DNA of 64,000 bases from Arcticibacter sp. (GCA_021155045.1 JAJNQB010000019.1:124001-188000), one strand, 5' to 3'; positions 33,862 through 43,488 are shown, counted from the first letter of the stretch. Notes: a model not told the origin generated them from the sequence alone. Made by a program: numbers and translations.

Positions 33862-36800
33862 ATGAGTAATTATAAAACATATACAGGTCTAAATCTTTCG
33901 CAAACCGCAAAGGATGTACAAAAGACTTGGGACGAACAAAATACATTTGAAAAATCCATCACTTCACGTGAAGGAAAAACGCCTTTTGTTTTTTATGAAG
34001 GTCCGCCTAGCGCTAACGGATTACCTGGTATTCACCACGTAATGGCTCGTTCTATTAAAGATATTTTTTGCAGATACAAAACACAAAAAGGATTTCAAGT
34101 AAAACGAAAAGCAGGTTGGGATACGCACGGATTACCAATAGAATTAAGCGTTGAGAAAGCATTAGGGATAACCAAAGAAGACATCGGAAAAAAAATTACG
34201 GTAGAGCAATACAACATCGAATGCCGTAAAGATGTCATGAAATATACCGATGTGTGGGCGGATGTTACAGCAAAAATGGGTTATTGGGTGGATATGGAAC
34301 ATCCTTACATCACGTATGATAATAAGTACATCGAAAGTGTGTGGTGGTTGCTGAAGAATTTACATGATAAAGGTTCTATCTACAAAGGGTTTACGATTCA
34401 ACCTTATTCTCCTGCAGCGGGAACAGGATTGTCGTCACACGAATTGAACCAGCCGGGATGTTATAGAGATGTGAAGGATAGAACTGCGGTGGCGATGTTT
34501 AAAATAGAGGATTCAGATAAAAATAGAATTAAAAATTTTACAAATAATTTATCTGATTGGGGGACAATGACAACTCCAGTTCATGGATTAAATGCTCCTA
34601 AAGATTTCTATTTTATAGCTTGGACAACTACTCCTTGGACTCTTCCTTCTAATACAGCACTGGCAGTAGGAAAAAATATTGATTATGCAGTAGTTAGTAC
34701 ACTTCATCCATTTACTAGAGAAAACATCATAGTAGTTGTTGCAAAGGACTTACTTTCAAAATATTTTCATGATGCAAAAGTCAATGAAAAAGGAGAAATT
34801 CAAGTCATCTCTTCTTATTCAATAGGAAACACTATAGTTACGATTAGTCCTGAAGATATTGAAAAATATAAAGAAGTAGAAAAACTTTCACCAGAACAAA
34901 ATGCTGAATTAATTTCAAAAGGAAAATTAACTAATTGGGCAATTTTAGGATTAATAAAAGGAGAAAAATTAGCTGGTATTCGATATGAGCAATTACTTCC
35001 ATTTGCAAAACCAATTGATGGCCACGCATTTTTCGTAATTACGGGTGATTTTGTAACTACTGAAGACGGAACAGGAATCGTGCACATTGCACCTAGCTTT
35101 GGTGCAGACGATTTTAGAGTTGCTAAACAAAATGGCATTGGTTCATTAACGCTCGTTGATAAACGCGGTAAATTTTTACCTGAAATAAAAGACGGAACAT
35201 TTTTGTATGGTGAAGAATATGTGAAAGAATCCTATTTGACTGATGCAGAAAAAGAAGCTGAATTCAAAAATCAAAAAACAATTTTAGAAGCTGCCGGAAA
35301 AATAAAAGAGCTGAAAGCATATTTAAGTGTTGATGAACGCATTGTTTTAAAATTACAAGAAGAAGGAAAACTTTTCAAAAAAGAAACTTACGAACACAGT
35401 TATCCGCATTGCTGGAGAACAGACAAACCTGTTTTGTATTATCCTTTGGATTCATGGTTTATCAAAACTACTGATTACAAAGATCGGATGATTGAACTGA
35501 ATAAAACAATCAATTGGAAGCCTGAATCAACTGGTACAGGGCGTTTTGGGAACTGGTTGGAAAATTTGAACGACTGGAATTTATCACGCTCCCGCTTTTG
35601 GGGTATTCCAATTCCTATCTGGACAAGTGAAGATAAATCGGAACAAATTGTAATTGGTTCGGTTGAACAATTGCAAAAAGAAATTGAAAATGCTGTTGCG
35701 AAAAAAGCAATGACAGAAAATCCACTTGCGAAATTCACAGCCGGGGATATGTCGGAAACCAATTACAATACATTCGATTTACATAAACCTTATGCAGATA
35801 ATATCATATTGGAACGCAATGGCAAAAAGCTTTTCCGTGAACCGGATTTAATCGATGTGTGGTTTGATTCAGGTGCAATGCCTTATGCACAATTGCATTA
35901 TCCGTTTGAGAATAAAGAACTAATCGATCAAAAAAAATATTACCCGGCAGATTTTATTGCTGAAGGAGTTGATCAAACACGTGGTTGGTTTTTTACATTG
36001 CATGCGATTGCAACGATGTGTTTTGATTCTGTTGCTTTCAAAAATGTTGTTTCTAACGGATTGGTGTTGGATAAAAACGGACAAAAAATGAGCAAACGTT
36101 TGGGCAATGCAGTTGACCCATTTGAAACAATTGAAAAATATGGTCCGGATGCTACACGCTGGTATATGATTACCAATGCAGCTCCTTGGGACAATTTGAA
36201 ATTCGATTTAGAAGGAATTGCCGAAGTACAACGTAAATTTTTTGGAACACTTCATAACACTTATTCATTCTTCGCACTTTATGCAAATGTGGATAATTTC
36301 AATTACAAAGAAGGAGAAATCCCAATGTTGGAGCGTCCAGAAATTGATCGTTGGATATTATCGGAACTAAATACATTGATTAAAAAGGTAGACGAAGCTT
36401 ATAATGATTATGAGCCACACCGTGCAGGCCGATTGATTGAAGGTTTTGTGGATGAACATTTAAGTAATTGGTACGTTCGTTTATGTCGCAGACGTTTTTG
36501 GAAGGGTGATTATTCTCAAGATAAAATTGCTGCGTATCAAACATTGTATCGTTGTTTGGAAGTAATTGCACAGCTATCAGCACCAATTGCACCATTCTTC
36601 ATGGATAGATTGTTTACTGATTTAAACTCTGTAACAGGTCGTGACAAATCTCAATCAATTCACTTGAGTGATTTTCCTGTGGCAGACGAAAAACAAATTG
36701 ATAAAAATTTAGAAGAACGCATGGAGTTGGCACAAAAAATTTCTTCGATGGTTTTATCGATTCGTAAAAAAGAAAACATACGTGTTCGTCAACCTTTAAA

Positions 36801-37461
36801 TAAAATTCAAATTCCAGTTTTGGATGATTCATACAAAGCAAAAATTGAAGCGGTGAAAGATTTGATTCTTTCAGAAGTAAATGTGAAAAGTTTGGATTTA
36901 GTAGATGAGTCGCAAACACAAATTGTGAAAAACATGAAGCTGAATTTCAAAACGCTAGGAAAAAAATGTGGGAAGCATATGAAGTCGGTACAAACGTTTG
37001 CGAATGAAAACGGACCAGCAATCATTTCGGGAATCGAAAAAACCGGAAAATTTGAGATGAAATTTGAGGTAGAAACCATTGTTTTGGAGACAGAAGATGT
37101 AGAAATCATACCAGTAGATATTCCAGGGTGGAAAGTGGCAAATTCAGGTCAACTTACTGTGGCTCTGGATATTACAATTTCGGAAGTGTTACGTGAGGAA
37201 GGACTGGCAAGAGAACTGGTAAACCGCATCCAAAACCTCCGAAAGGATAGTAATTTGGAGCTTACAGACCGAATTGATGTAAAAATTCAAAGAAATTCTG
37301 CTATAAATTCTGCCATAAACAATAATTTGGACTATATTTGCGCGGAAATTTTGGCTTCTTCGCTCGAACTTGTTGATAATGTGGATGCTACAAAAGGCTC
37401 CGAGATTGAATTAGAAGAAGAAGTAAAAACAATAATTACAATAACCAAACTGCTAAATTAA
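33862..37461 (+). CDS. ileS: Isoleucine--tRNA ligase
   Basis: The protein has 1199 residues, the long form with an extended anticodon-binding C-terminus. The class I HIGH-type block is GLPGIHHVMARS (GIHH at 56-59) and the KMSKR loop is at 742-746. The CP1 editing domain contains the block TTTPWTLPSNTALAVG and FGADDFRVAK. It charges tRNA-Ile and edits valine. The downstream DksA-like and lspA genes keep an order common in Bacteroidota. Confidence 0.96.
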   Translation: MSNYKTYTGLNLSQTAKDVQKTWDEQNTFEKSITSREGKTPFVFYEGPPSANGLPGIHHVMARSIKDIFCRYKTQKGFQVKRKAGWDTHGLPIELSVEKALGITKEDIGKKITVEQYNIECRKDVMKYTDVWADVTAKMGYWVDMEHPYITYDNKYIESVWWLLKNLHDKGSIYKGFTIQPYSPAAGTGLSSHELNQPGCYRDVKDRTAVAMFKIEDSDKNRIKNFTNNLSDWGTMTTPVHGLNAPKDFYFIAWTTTPWTLPSNTALAVGKNIDYAVVSTLHPFTRENIIVVVAKDLLSKYFHDAKVNEKGEIQVISSYSIGNTIVTISPEDIEKYKEVEKLSPEQNAELISKGKLTNWAILGLIKGEKLAGIRYEQLLPFAKPIDGHAFFVITGDFVTTEDGTGIVHIAPSFGADDFRVAKQNGIGSLTLVDKRGKFLPEIKDGTFLYGEEYVKESYLTDAEKEAEFKNQKTILEAAGKIKELKAYLSVDERIVLKLQEEGKLFKKETYEHSYPHCWRTDKPVLYYPLDSWFIKTTDYKDRMIELNKTINWKPESTGTGRFGNWLENLNDWNLSRSRFWGIPIPIWTSEDKSEQIVIGSVEQLQKEIENAVAKKAMTENPLAKFTAGDMSETNYNTFDLHKPYADNIILERNGKKLFREPDLIDVWFDSGAMPYAQLHYPFENKELIDQKKYYPADFIAEGVDQTRGWFFTLHAIATMCFDSVAFKNVVSNGLVLDKNGQKMSKRLGNAVDPFETIEKYGPDATRWYMITNAAPWDNLKFDLEGIAEVQRKFFGTLHNTYSFFALYANVDNFNYKEGEIPMLERPEIDRWILSELNTLIKKVDEAYNDYEPHRAGRLIEGFVDEHLSNWYVRLCRRRFWKGDYSQDKIAAYQTLYRCLEVIAQLSAPIAPFFMDRLFTDLNSVTGRDKSQSIHLSDFPVADEKQIDKNLEERMELAQKISSMVLSIRKKENIRVRQPLNKIQIPVLDDSYKAKIEAVKDLILSEVNVKSLDLVDESQTQIVKNMKLNFKTLGKKCGKHMKSVQTFANENGPAIISGIEKTGKFEMKFEVETIVLETEDVEIIPVDIPGWKVANSGQLTVALDITISEVLREEGLARELVNRIQNLRKDSNLELTDRIDVKIQRNSAINSAINNNLDYICAEILASSLELVDNVDATKGSEIELEEEVKTIITITKLLN

Positions 37462-37467
37462 TTTAAA

Positions 37468-38529
37468 ATGGCTAAAAAAACGCAAAAAGGAAAACCGGCT
37501 AAAAAGCCTGCCCGTCCTACTGGCGGGGCTTCAAAACCTGTTAAATCGGCAAAAAAAGCAGCTAAACCTGCTAAAAAAGCGGCAGCTAAAAAACCTGTAA
37601 AAAAAATAGCAAAGCCTGCTAAAAAAGTGGTAAAACCTATAAAAAAAGCGGCTAAAAAATTTGCTAAACCGGCAAAAAAAGTAGTAGCCAAAAAAGTAGC
37701 CAAAAAACCTGCTAAACCTACGAAAAAGGTAGTTAAGAAAGTTGTTAAAAAAGCAGTTAAACCTGTAAAAAAAGTAGTAGCTAAAAAAGTAGCCAAAAAA
37801 GCTGCTAAACCTACGAAAAAGGCAGTTAAGAAAGTTGTTAAAAAAGCAGTTAAACCTGTAAAAAAAATAGTAGCTAAAAAAGTAGCAAAAAAAGCTGCTA
37901 AACCTACACAACCTGCTAAAGTTCAAAAACCAGTTAAGGCTGCAAAAGTAATAGTTGCAAAACCAGTTGCGGTTGCTGTTAAACCTGTTGTTTCAAAACC
38001 CACTCCAATTGTGAAGAAAAAAGTAGAACGTGAAATGGATTTGGATGATGATGGAAAAAGAAAATATGACGATGCTCCAATGATTGTTGAATATAAAACA
38101 CCTTCTATTCGCAAACCACTTGGACCAACACCCAAACCGCATATCAATACAGATACTCGTACTCGTTATTCGGATGTGGAATTAAAAGAGTTTAAACAAC
38201 TTATTTTAAAGAAACTAGAAGAGGCGCAAAAAGATTATGAACTTTTAAAAAGTACACTATCTCATAAAGATGATCACGGAACAGATGATACCTCTCCTAC
38301 ATTTAAATTGTTGGAAGATGGTTCAGATGTATTATCAAAAGAAGAAACAGCTCATTTGGCTGGTCGTCAAGAAAAATTTATCCAAAACTTACAAAATGCA
38401 TTAATTCGTATTGAAAATAAAACTTACGGAATTTGCAGAGCAACAGGTAAATTAATTTCTAAAGAGCGTTTGCGTTCTGTGCCTCATGCTACATTGGCAA
38501 TTGAAGCTAAATTAGATCAACATAACTAA
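37468..38529 (+). CDS. TraR/DksA-type protein with a histone H1-like lysine-rich N-terminus
   Basis: The protein has 353 residues. Residues 1-190 are almost only Lys, Ala, Pro and Val (KKAVKPVKK, KKVAKKAAKPTKK), like the tails of eukaryotic linker histones. The C-terminal part (about 230-353) is a DksA-like coiled coil and finger: YSDVELKEFKQLILKKLEEA, then YGICRATGKLISKERLRSV. Only one of the four zinc cysteines is left. The tail should bind DNA or RNA and the finger part may touch RNA polymerase; both are inferred. A GC-rich palindrome (37511-37528) encodes RPTGGA near the N-terminus. Confidence 0.88.
   Translation: MAKKTQKGKPAKKPARPTGGASKPVKSAKKAAKPAKKAAAKKPVKKIAKPAKKVVKPIKKAAKKFAKPAKKVVAKKVAKKPAKPTKKVVKKVVKKAVKPVKKVVAKKVAKKAAKPTKKAVKKVVKKAVKPVKKIVAKKVAKKAAKPTQPAKVQKPVKAAKVIVAKPVAVAVKPVVSKPTPIVKKKVEREMDLDDDGKRKYDDAPMIVEYKTPSIRKPLGPTPKPHINTDTRTRYSDVELKEFKQLILKKLEEAQKDYELLKSTLSHKDDHGTDDTSPTFKLLEDGSDVLSKEETAHLAGRQEKFIQNLQNALIRIENKTYGICRATGKLISKERLRSVPHATLAIEAKLDQHN
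37717..37902 (+). repeat. 93-base tandem repeat encoding the lysine-rich tail
   Basis: Two complete 93-base units (37717-37809 and 37810-37902), each 31 codons and starting CCTACGAAAAAGG, differ at only a few positions. A degenerate part-unit precedes from about 37630 and a start of a third follows at 37903. The length is a multiple of three, so copy-number change would lengthen or shorten the protein without a frameshift. Confidence 0.85.
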
Positions 38530-38553
38530 TAATTATTTTTTAAATATTTACAC

Positions 38554-38581
38554 AGAAAGGTTACCATTGTGTAACCTTTCT
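38554..38581 (+). terminator. Terminator between the DksA-like gene and lspA
   Basis: AGAAAGGTTAC (38554-38564) pairs perfectly with GTAACCTTTCT (38571-38581) across a 6-base loop, followed by T-rich sequence. Confidence 0.85.
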
Positions 38582-38582
38582 T

Positions 38583-38590
38583 TATTTTTG
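38583..38590 (+). promoter_or_regulatory. -7 box (TATTTTTG) of lspA
   Basis: An exact TAnnTTTG match within TATTTTTGTACAAA, the same 14 bases as before murI, again directly after a terminator. A second match (TACGTTTG, 38606-38613) overlaps the GTG start codon. Confidence 0.55.
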
Positions 38591-38612
38591 TACAAAATAA
38601 AATTTTACGTTT

Positions 38613-39269
38613 GTGAAAAAACCTTTATTAATTGTATTCTTCGTTTTATTTATTGATCAACTTATTAAGATTTATATAAAAACCCATTTTTATTTAGGAG
38701 AAGAATTACGTGTTGCTGGCAATTGGTTTATCTTACACTTCACAGAAAACAATGGAATGGCTTATGGAATTGAATTAGGGGGAGAGTTTGGTAAATTGTT
38801 TTTAAGTATTTTTAGAATAATAGCTGTAGGTGGTATTGGATATTATATGTGGACTTTAACTAAAAAGAAAGAAGATAAATTTTTTATAATATGCATTGCG
38901 TTAATTTTTGCCGGAGCTTTAGGTAATATAATTGATAGTGCATTTTACGGTTTAATTTTTAGTGATAGTGGTTGGGAAGTAGCTCGTTTTATGCCTGAAG
39001 AAGGCGGTTACGCTTCTTTCTTGCATGGTAGAGTTGTAGATATGTTTTATTTTCCAATAATAGAAGGTCATTTTCCTGCTTGGTTCCCAATTTGGGGGGG
39101 AGAAGAGTTGGTGTTTTTTAGGCCTGTTTTTAATTTTGCAGATGCTTCAATAAGTGTAGGTGTAATTTTAATTATCTTAAATCAGAAAAGATTTTTTGGA
39201 AAAAAAGTTGAAACTAAAGAAGAAGGAGTTGAGCAGGAAGCAATTGCTACTCCATCCGTATCCCAATAA
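38613..39269 (+). CDS. lspA: Lipoprotein signal peptidase (SPase II)
   Basis: The protein has 218 residues, longer than the usual 160, with the extra length between the third and fourth membrane helices (about 118-165), as in other Bacteroidota. The catalytic Asp pair is D143 (GRVVDMF) and D177 (FNFADAS); D108 belongs to GNIIDS. It cuts the signal peptide from diacylated prolipoproteins. The start is a GTG. Its last 23 bases overlap the end of the converging SpoIIE gene. Confidence 0.93.
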   Translation: MKKPLLIVFFVLFIDQLIKIYIKTHFYLGEELRVAGNWFILHFTENNGMAYGIELGGEFGKLFLSIFRIIAVGGIGYYMWTLTKKKEDKFFIICIALIFAGALGNIIDSAFYGLIFSDSGWEVARFMPEEGGYASFLHGRVVDMFYFPIIEGHFPAWFPIWGGEELVFFRPVFNFADASISVGVILIILNQKRFFGKKVETKEEGVEQEAIATPSVSQ

Positions 39270-42200
39270 ATAAAACATCATCTACTTGTTCGTGCCCTTC
39301 TTTCCAACGATTAAAGTATCTATCGACAATCATACTTTGTTTTTCAATTGGAAGCATTTTAATTTCGTCCAGTAGTGTTTTAATGTTTGCTATTTTTAAT
39401 TTTTTGCCTTGATCGCCACCAAATTGGTCGGGATAACCATCCGTAAACATATATAACGTATCACCTTTTGATAATTGAATATCTACTGTATCGTATCTTC
39501 CATGATTAGCAATTTCTTTTTTCAAAACAACAAGTTCATCATTTTTAATAACAATTGCAGAACGTTTTGTGGAGCACATTCTAACAAAAAATGTTTTTAT
39601 ATCAATTTCACAAATAATTAAATCTACACTATCTGACGTTTGTTCGGTATCTCCATCAAATTGGTGAAGTAATAATTTTATTTCAGAGTCCACTGCTGCA
39701 AGTGCGTGTGCTGGTGATGTTACTTCGAAACGAGAAGTAATATCCTTCAATAATGTGCTGCCAATCATACTCATGAATGCACCAGGAACACCATGTCCTG
39801 TGGCATCCGCACATGCAATAATTAGTTTGCTGTCAAACAACTTATACCAGTAAAAATCTCCACTAACAATATCTCTTGGTTGAAAAAAAATAAACGACTC
39901 TTCAAATATTTCTTTTAGTTCATTTATTCCCGGAAGTAAAGCATCTTGAATTCTTTTTGCATATCGAATGCTGTCTGTGATGTCTTTATTTTTTCTAACA
40001 ATTTCATCTTTTTGTGCAATCACTTCTCGTGTTTTTTCATTTAGTTCTTTTTGTAGCTGTGCTTGAAATATTCGATGATTTCTCTCTCTTATTTTTACTA
40101 TAATGTAAAACCCATAAAGCAAAACCAATACACAAACAATTATAAACCAAGCTCTTTTCCAGTATGGTTTAGAAATAGATATTTTTATAGAATAAGGGAC
40201 ATCATTTGAAACGTCATCGTTGTTATATGCTTTTATCAAAAAAGTATATTCTCCTTCACTTAATCTTCCATATTGAGCAAACTGGTTGCTTGTTTTGTCG
40301 CTCCAATCGGCATCATACCCATCTAATTTGTATTGATATAAAACGGTTGAATTTGCTTTAAAGCTTATGCCAATAAAATCAATACGAACTTTGTAATCAT
40401 CATAAGGAAGTGAAATGCTTTTAGTGCTATCAATTTCCTTATCATTAAATTTTATACCAGTAATGTTTATTATTGGAGGGATGAGATTTTTTTTGTCTTT
40501 ATGTGGGTTGAACATAATAACACCTTGAGAGGTTCCAAACCAGGTGTTTCCATTTTCATCTTTATAAAAAGCATTGTTATTACAATCGCCAACAATTCCA
40601 TCGTTTTTATCAAAGCGACTAATTGTTTTTTTAGCATATTTAATTCTACTCAACCCTTGCCTGTGCCCTACCCAAATATTATCGGAGCCATCAGTCATTA
40701 TACTGTAACAATAATCTGATTTTAATCCGCTTTGAGTGTTCAGTACTTCCACACTATCTTTATTGAAAACAAAAACGCCATTTCCTAAAGTTGAAAACCA
40801 AATTCTATTTTTTGAGTCAATTATTATTCCCGTAATATTTATTAAATCATTCCCTTTGTAAACAAGAAGATCTCTAATCTCATCGTTTGGTTTAATACAG
40901 GATAAATAGTTAGAATGTGTGGCAATCCAAAGGTTTTGTTTGTTGTCTAAATAAATTTGATTGATATTGTTATGAGTCAAACCATTTTCGGTAGTAAAAT
41001 GAGTTGTGATTTTTTTATCGTTATCAAGTTTAAATATTCCATTTTTGGTAGCAATAAATAAAATATTTTTAACTCCAGTAATACTATTTATTCTATCGCT
41101 TAAATTATCGTTGTTTAAAAATAGTTTACTAAAGGATTGCTTTTTTATGTCGAAAGAATAGATGCCACTTTTTTCTGTACCTACAAATATTTTTGTGCTA
41201 TCGGCTTTATAAAGGGCGGTAATTTTATCTGTTACAAATTTATTTTTAGTATTATAAAAATCCCACTTTTGTTTTGTTCTTAAATCTATTTTGAGCAAAC
41301 CATTTTCTGTTCCGAACCATTTAATTTCATTGTCAATTAATATAGAAGAAACATTGTTTGAATATTCTTTATCAGTATGAGAATAAAATTTAAAATAATT
41401 ATCAGTAATCATAACTGCCCCAGCGCCATAAGTCCCAACCCAAATATTTCCTTCGTGGTCAGTATAAATAGTTTTTGTATGCTTTGTAGGCAAGCCATTG
41501 GTTTCAGAAAATTGTTGAAATTCATTGTATTCAAATGTACTAGTTGAAAGAATAAGTTTAACTACTCCATTCGAAAAGGTAGATAACCATAAATTTGAAT
41601 TCACATCTTCATGTATGCTTTGAATGTTATCTAAAACTACATTGTTTTGTTTATAAATTTTTGTTGCTTTAAACACATTGTTGTTTGTTGGGGTAAGAAG
41701 AAAAACACCTTCATCTGCTGTTCCTACCCAAAAACTTGTAGAGTTGTTTTTTTTAACAATACAATTGATTTTTGTTTCAGGTATTACTTCAATTATAGAA
41801 TTAAATTTTGGCTTTCGTTCTTCACCAATTAAATCATAAAGTTTTATTCCTTCATTGGTGCCAATTAACATTTGATTTTTATTGGCAAGTGCTAATGAAA
41901 AAATATTTTCGCCATCAAACTCTAATTTAAAAACATCTACTCCAAAATTTTTATTTATTCGATAAACACCATCATTTTGTGTTGCACACCAAATATATCC
42001 CTTTTCGTCTCCTGCAATAGCTGTTACAGGGCTTTTGGCAAAGCCAGAAGTGTTAATTGATTTGAAAAATTTCCCATCAAAAAAAGTAACGCTTCCTTGA
42101 TTATGTCCAATCCATAAGTTTCGGTATTTATCTTTGTAAGTAGTAGATACAAAATTGTCCGCTAATCCGTCAGCAGTATAGTAGGTTTTGAAAGTTATAC

Positions 42201-42390
42201 CATCGTATTTGCAAAAACCTTCACCAGTTCCAATCCATAAATAACCATTTTTATCTTGGTTGATTGAATATATATAGGGTTGTGTAATACCATTATCTAC
42301 ACTAAAATTTTTAAATTGATAATTCTGAGCAAATAAAATATTTGCTGTAATCAGAAAAGTTAAAAGAGATATTTTACAGAAAAATTTCAA
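39247..42390 (-). CDS. Two-component-regulator propeller sensor with SpoIIE phosphatase output
   Basis: The protein has 1047 residues. A signal peptide is followed by about a dozen propeller repeats (for example NGYLWIGTGEGFCKYDG, GNIWVGTYGAG, NTWFGTSQGVIMF) to about 650, a Y_Y_Y domain (about 670-740: YQYKLDGYDADWSDKTSN), one membrane helix (about 750-772) and a coiled coil. The SpoIIE/PP2C domain (about 815-1047) has DIVSGDFYWY and CADATGHGVPGAFMSMIG with metal-binding Asp residues. The cytosolic phosphatase would dephosphorylate a protein such as an anti-sigma antagonist; none is encoded nearby. The unknown secreted gene is 10 bases upstream. Confidence 0.92.
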   Translation of the reverse strand: MKFFCKISLLTFLITANILFAQNYQFKNFSVDNGITQPYIYSINQDKNGYLWIGTGEGFCKYDGITFKTYYTADGLADNFVSTTYKDKYRNLWIGHNQGSVTFFDGKFFKSINTSGFAKSPVTAIAGDEKGYIWCATQNDGVYRINKNFGVDVFKLEFDGENIFSLALANKNQMLIGTNEGIKLYDLIGEERKPKFNSIIEVIPETKINCIVKKNNSTSFWVGTADEGVFLLTPTNNNVFKATKIYKQNNVVLDNIQSIHEDVNSNLWLSTFSNGVVKLILSTSTFEYNEFQQFSETNGLPTKHTKTIYTDHEGNIWVGTYGAGAVMITDNYFKFYSHTDKEYSNNVSSILIDNEIKWFGTENGLLKIDLRTKQKWDFYNTKNKFVTDKITALYKADSTKIFVGTEKSGIYSFDIKKQSFSKLFLNNDNLSDRINSITGVKNILFIATKNGIFKLDNDKKITTHFTTENGLTHNNINQIYLDNKQNLWIATHSNYLSCIKPNDEIRDLLVYKGNDLINITGIIIDSKNRIWFSTLGNGVFVFNKDSVEVLNTQSGLKSDYCYSIMTDGSDNIWVGHRQGLSRIKYAKKTISRFDKNDGIVGDCNNNAFYKDENGNTWFGTSQGVIMFNPHKDKKNLIPPIINITGIKFNDKEIDSTKSISLPYDDYKVRIDFIGISFKANSTVLYQYKLDGYDADWSDKTSNQFAQYGRLSEGEYTFLIKAYNNDDVSNDVPYSIKISISKPYWKRAWFIIVCVLVLLYGFYIIVKIRERNHRIFQAQLQKELNEKTREVIAQKDEIVRKNKDITDSIRYAKRIQDALLPGINELKEIFEESFIFFQPRDIVSGDFYWYKLFDSKLIIACADATGHGVPGAFMSMIGSTLLKDITSRFEVTSPAHALAAVDSEIKLLLHQFDGDTEQTSDSVDLIICEIDIKTFFVRMCSTKRSAIVIKNDELVVLKKEIANHGRYDTVDIQLSKGDTLYMFTDGYPDQFGGDQGKKLKIANIKTLLDEIKMLPIEKQSMIVDRYFNRWKEGHEQVDDVLFIGIRME

Positions 42391-42399
42391 ACTAAATAA

Positions 42400-43386
42400 C
42401 TAATAAGTAGTGGTTTTCTTTTTTTGGTCGAACTGAATTTTATAATTGCTACCAGGTGTTCCGCCAATAGGAATTGTATATATAGGAAGCAATCCTCCAT
42501 ATTGATTCACAACATATAGGCTTACATTATTGTTTTTAATTTGTCCTTTTTTGCTTTTTATAAACTGAATATCTAACGTTGTTTTTTTTTCTTTTTCTAC
42601 AATTTTATGTTCACTTGTTGCCCAAATATTATCCCCAGAGACTTTAGTTCTTTCTGAGTTTTTTGCCATTGAAACAATATTTATTTCGCCATCGTTATCA
42701 AAATCGAAATTCGAAATCTTAACAGATACAACGTTTTCTTCTACAAAAGGATAAAGGTGAGCTACATTATTAATATTGTCTGGCAATCGAAATGTGTATT
42801 CAAAAGTAAAAGCATTTCCTCCTTCAACAGGCTTGTTTTCGGTAGGAGATGTGCTTAAAAAATATTTATATAAATTACCATCATCACCACTTATGCCTTC
42901 CGCAATTATTTTAAAAATATAACCACCATATTCTGGCACAAGTTCTCCTTCAGAAGGATTAAATGGGCCAAAGGTGTACCATTCTTCATCATATATTTCG
43001 TTACTTCCAAAAGTTTTTGTGTACAATATATTTCCACTTTTGTAATTTCCCTTTGGTTCACTACTTCTTACATCTTTTGCAGTAAAACACGTTTTGCCAC
43101 CATAAACAGTAAATTTAGTTTTGGTATTATAGTCTGATTTTTTTTCATCATTTTCTCCACTTGTTTCTGGGTCGTATATACGTATGTAAATTGGTTTAAC
43201 TTGATATTTAGGAACTACAAAAAAGAATGTTTGCGAAAAATCATCATCACCCCATGATTTGTCTCCATCTTTTCCAAATGTAACTAAATAGGAAATGTTT
43301 TCTTCAACGGCAGGTACTTGCTGAGATAATGATACTGTAGAAACTACCAATAAAAAGAATGTGAATAAGAGGTTTTGTTGTTTCAT
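42400..43386 (-). CDS. Secreted protein of unknown function, operon partner of the propeller sensor
   Basis: The protein has 328 residues with a signal peptide (MKQQNLLFTFFLLVVSTVSLSQQ). The mature part is beta-rich: SYLVTFGKDGDKSWGDDDFS, PIYIRIYDPETSGENDEKK, FTVYGGKTCF, then EYTFRLPDNINNVAHLYPF and NFDFDNDGEINIVSM, the last resembling a Ca-binding loop. I do not recognise a family. It precedes the propeller/SpoIIE gene by 10 bases, so the two are probably cotranscribed, which suggests a ligand or accessory sensor for it. The ATG at 43386 begins the signal peptide; a longer frame has no such start. Confidence 0.8.
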   Translation of the reverse strand: MKQQNLLFTFFLLVVSTVSLSQQVPAVEENISYLVTFGKDGDKSWGDDDFSQTFFFVVPKYQVKPIYIRIYDPETSGENDEKKSDYNTKTKFTVYGGKTCFTAKDVRSSEPKGNYKSGNILYTKTFGSNEIYDEEWYTFGPFNPSEGELVPEYGGYIFKIIAEGISGDDGNLYKYFLSTSPTENKPVEGGNAFTFEYTFRLPDNINNVAHLYPFVEENVVSVKISNFDFDNDGEINIVSMAKNSERTKVSGDNIWATSEHKIVEKEKKTTLDIQFIKSKKGQIKNNNVSLYVVNQYGGLLPIYTIPIGGTPGSNYKIQFDQKKKTTTY

Positions 43387-43488
43387 ACTATTGTAAATAT
43401 ATCTATCCCATTCTAAAATATCAATAAATTTTGACAAGGAGCATAAAAGTATCGATTAAAATACAAATAAAGAAGAGCGAACCCAATT

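Noticed and set aside
34500..35000. Possible recombination patch in ileS (locally more AT-rich editing domain)
   Set aside because: The reading frame and family motifs run through normally and the base shift is slight; I cannot separate it from normal variation by eye.
37717..37902. CRISPR-like array
   Set aside because: The 93-base units are contiguous coding repeats without spacers and lie inside an intact gene.
37458..37926. Long open frames on the minus strand opposite the lysine-rich gene
   Set aside because: They are Phe/Leu-rich mirror images of the AAA-rich repeats; no start context or family similarity, and the plus-strand frame continues into a recognisable DksA domain.
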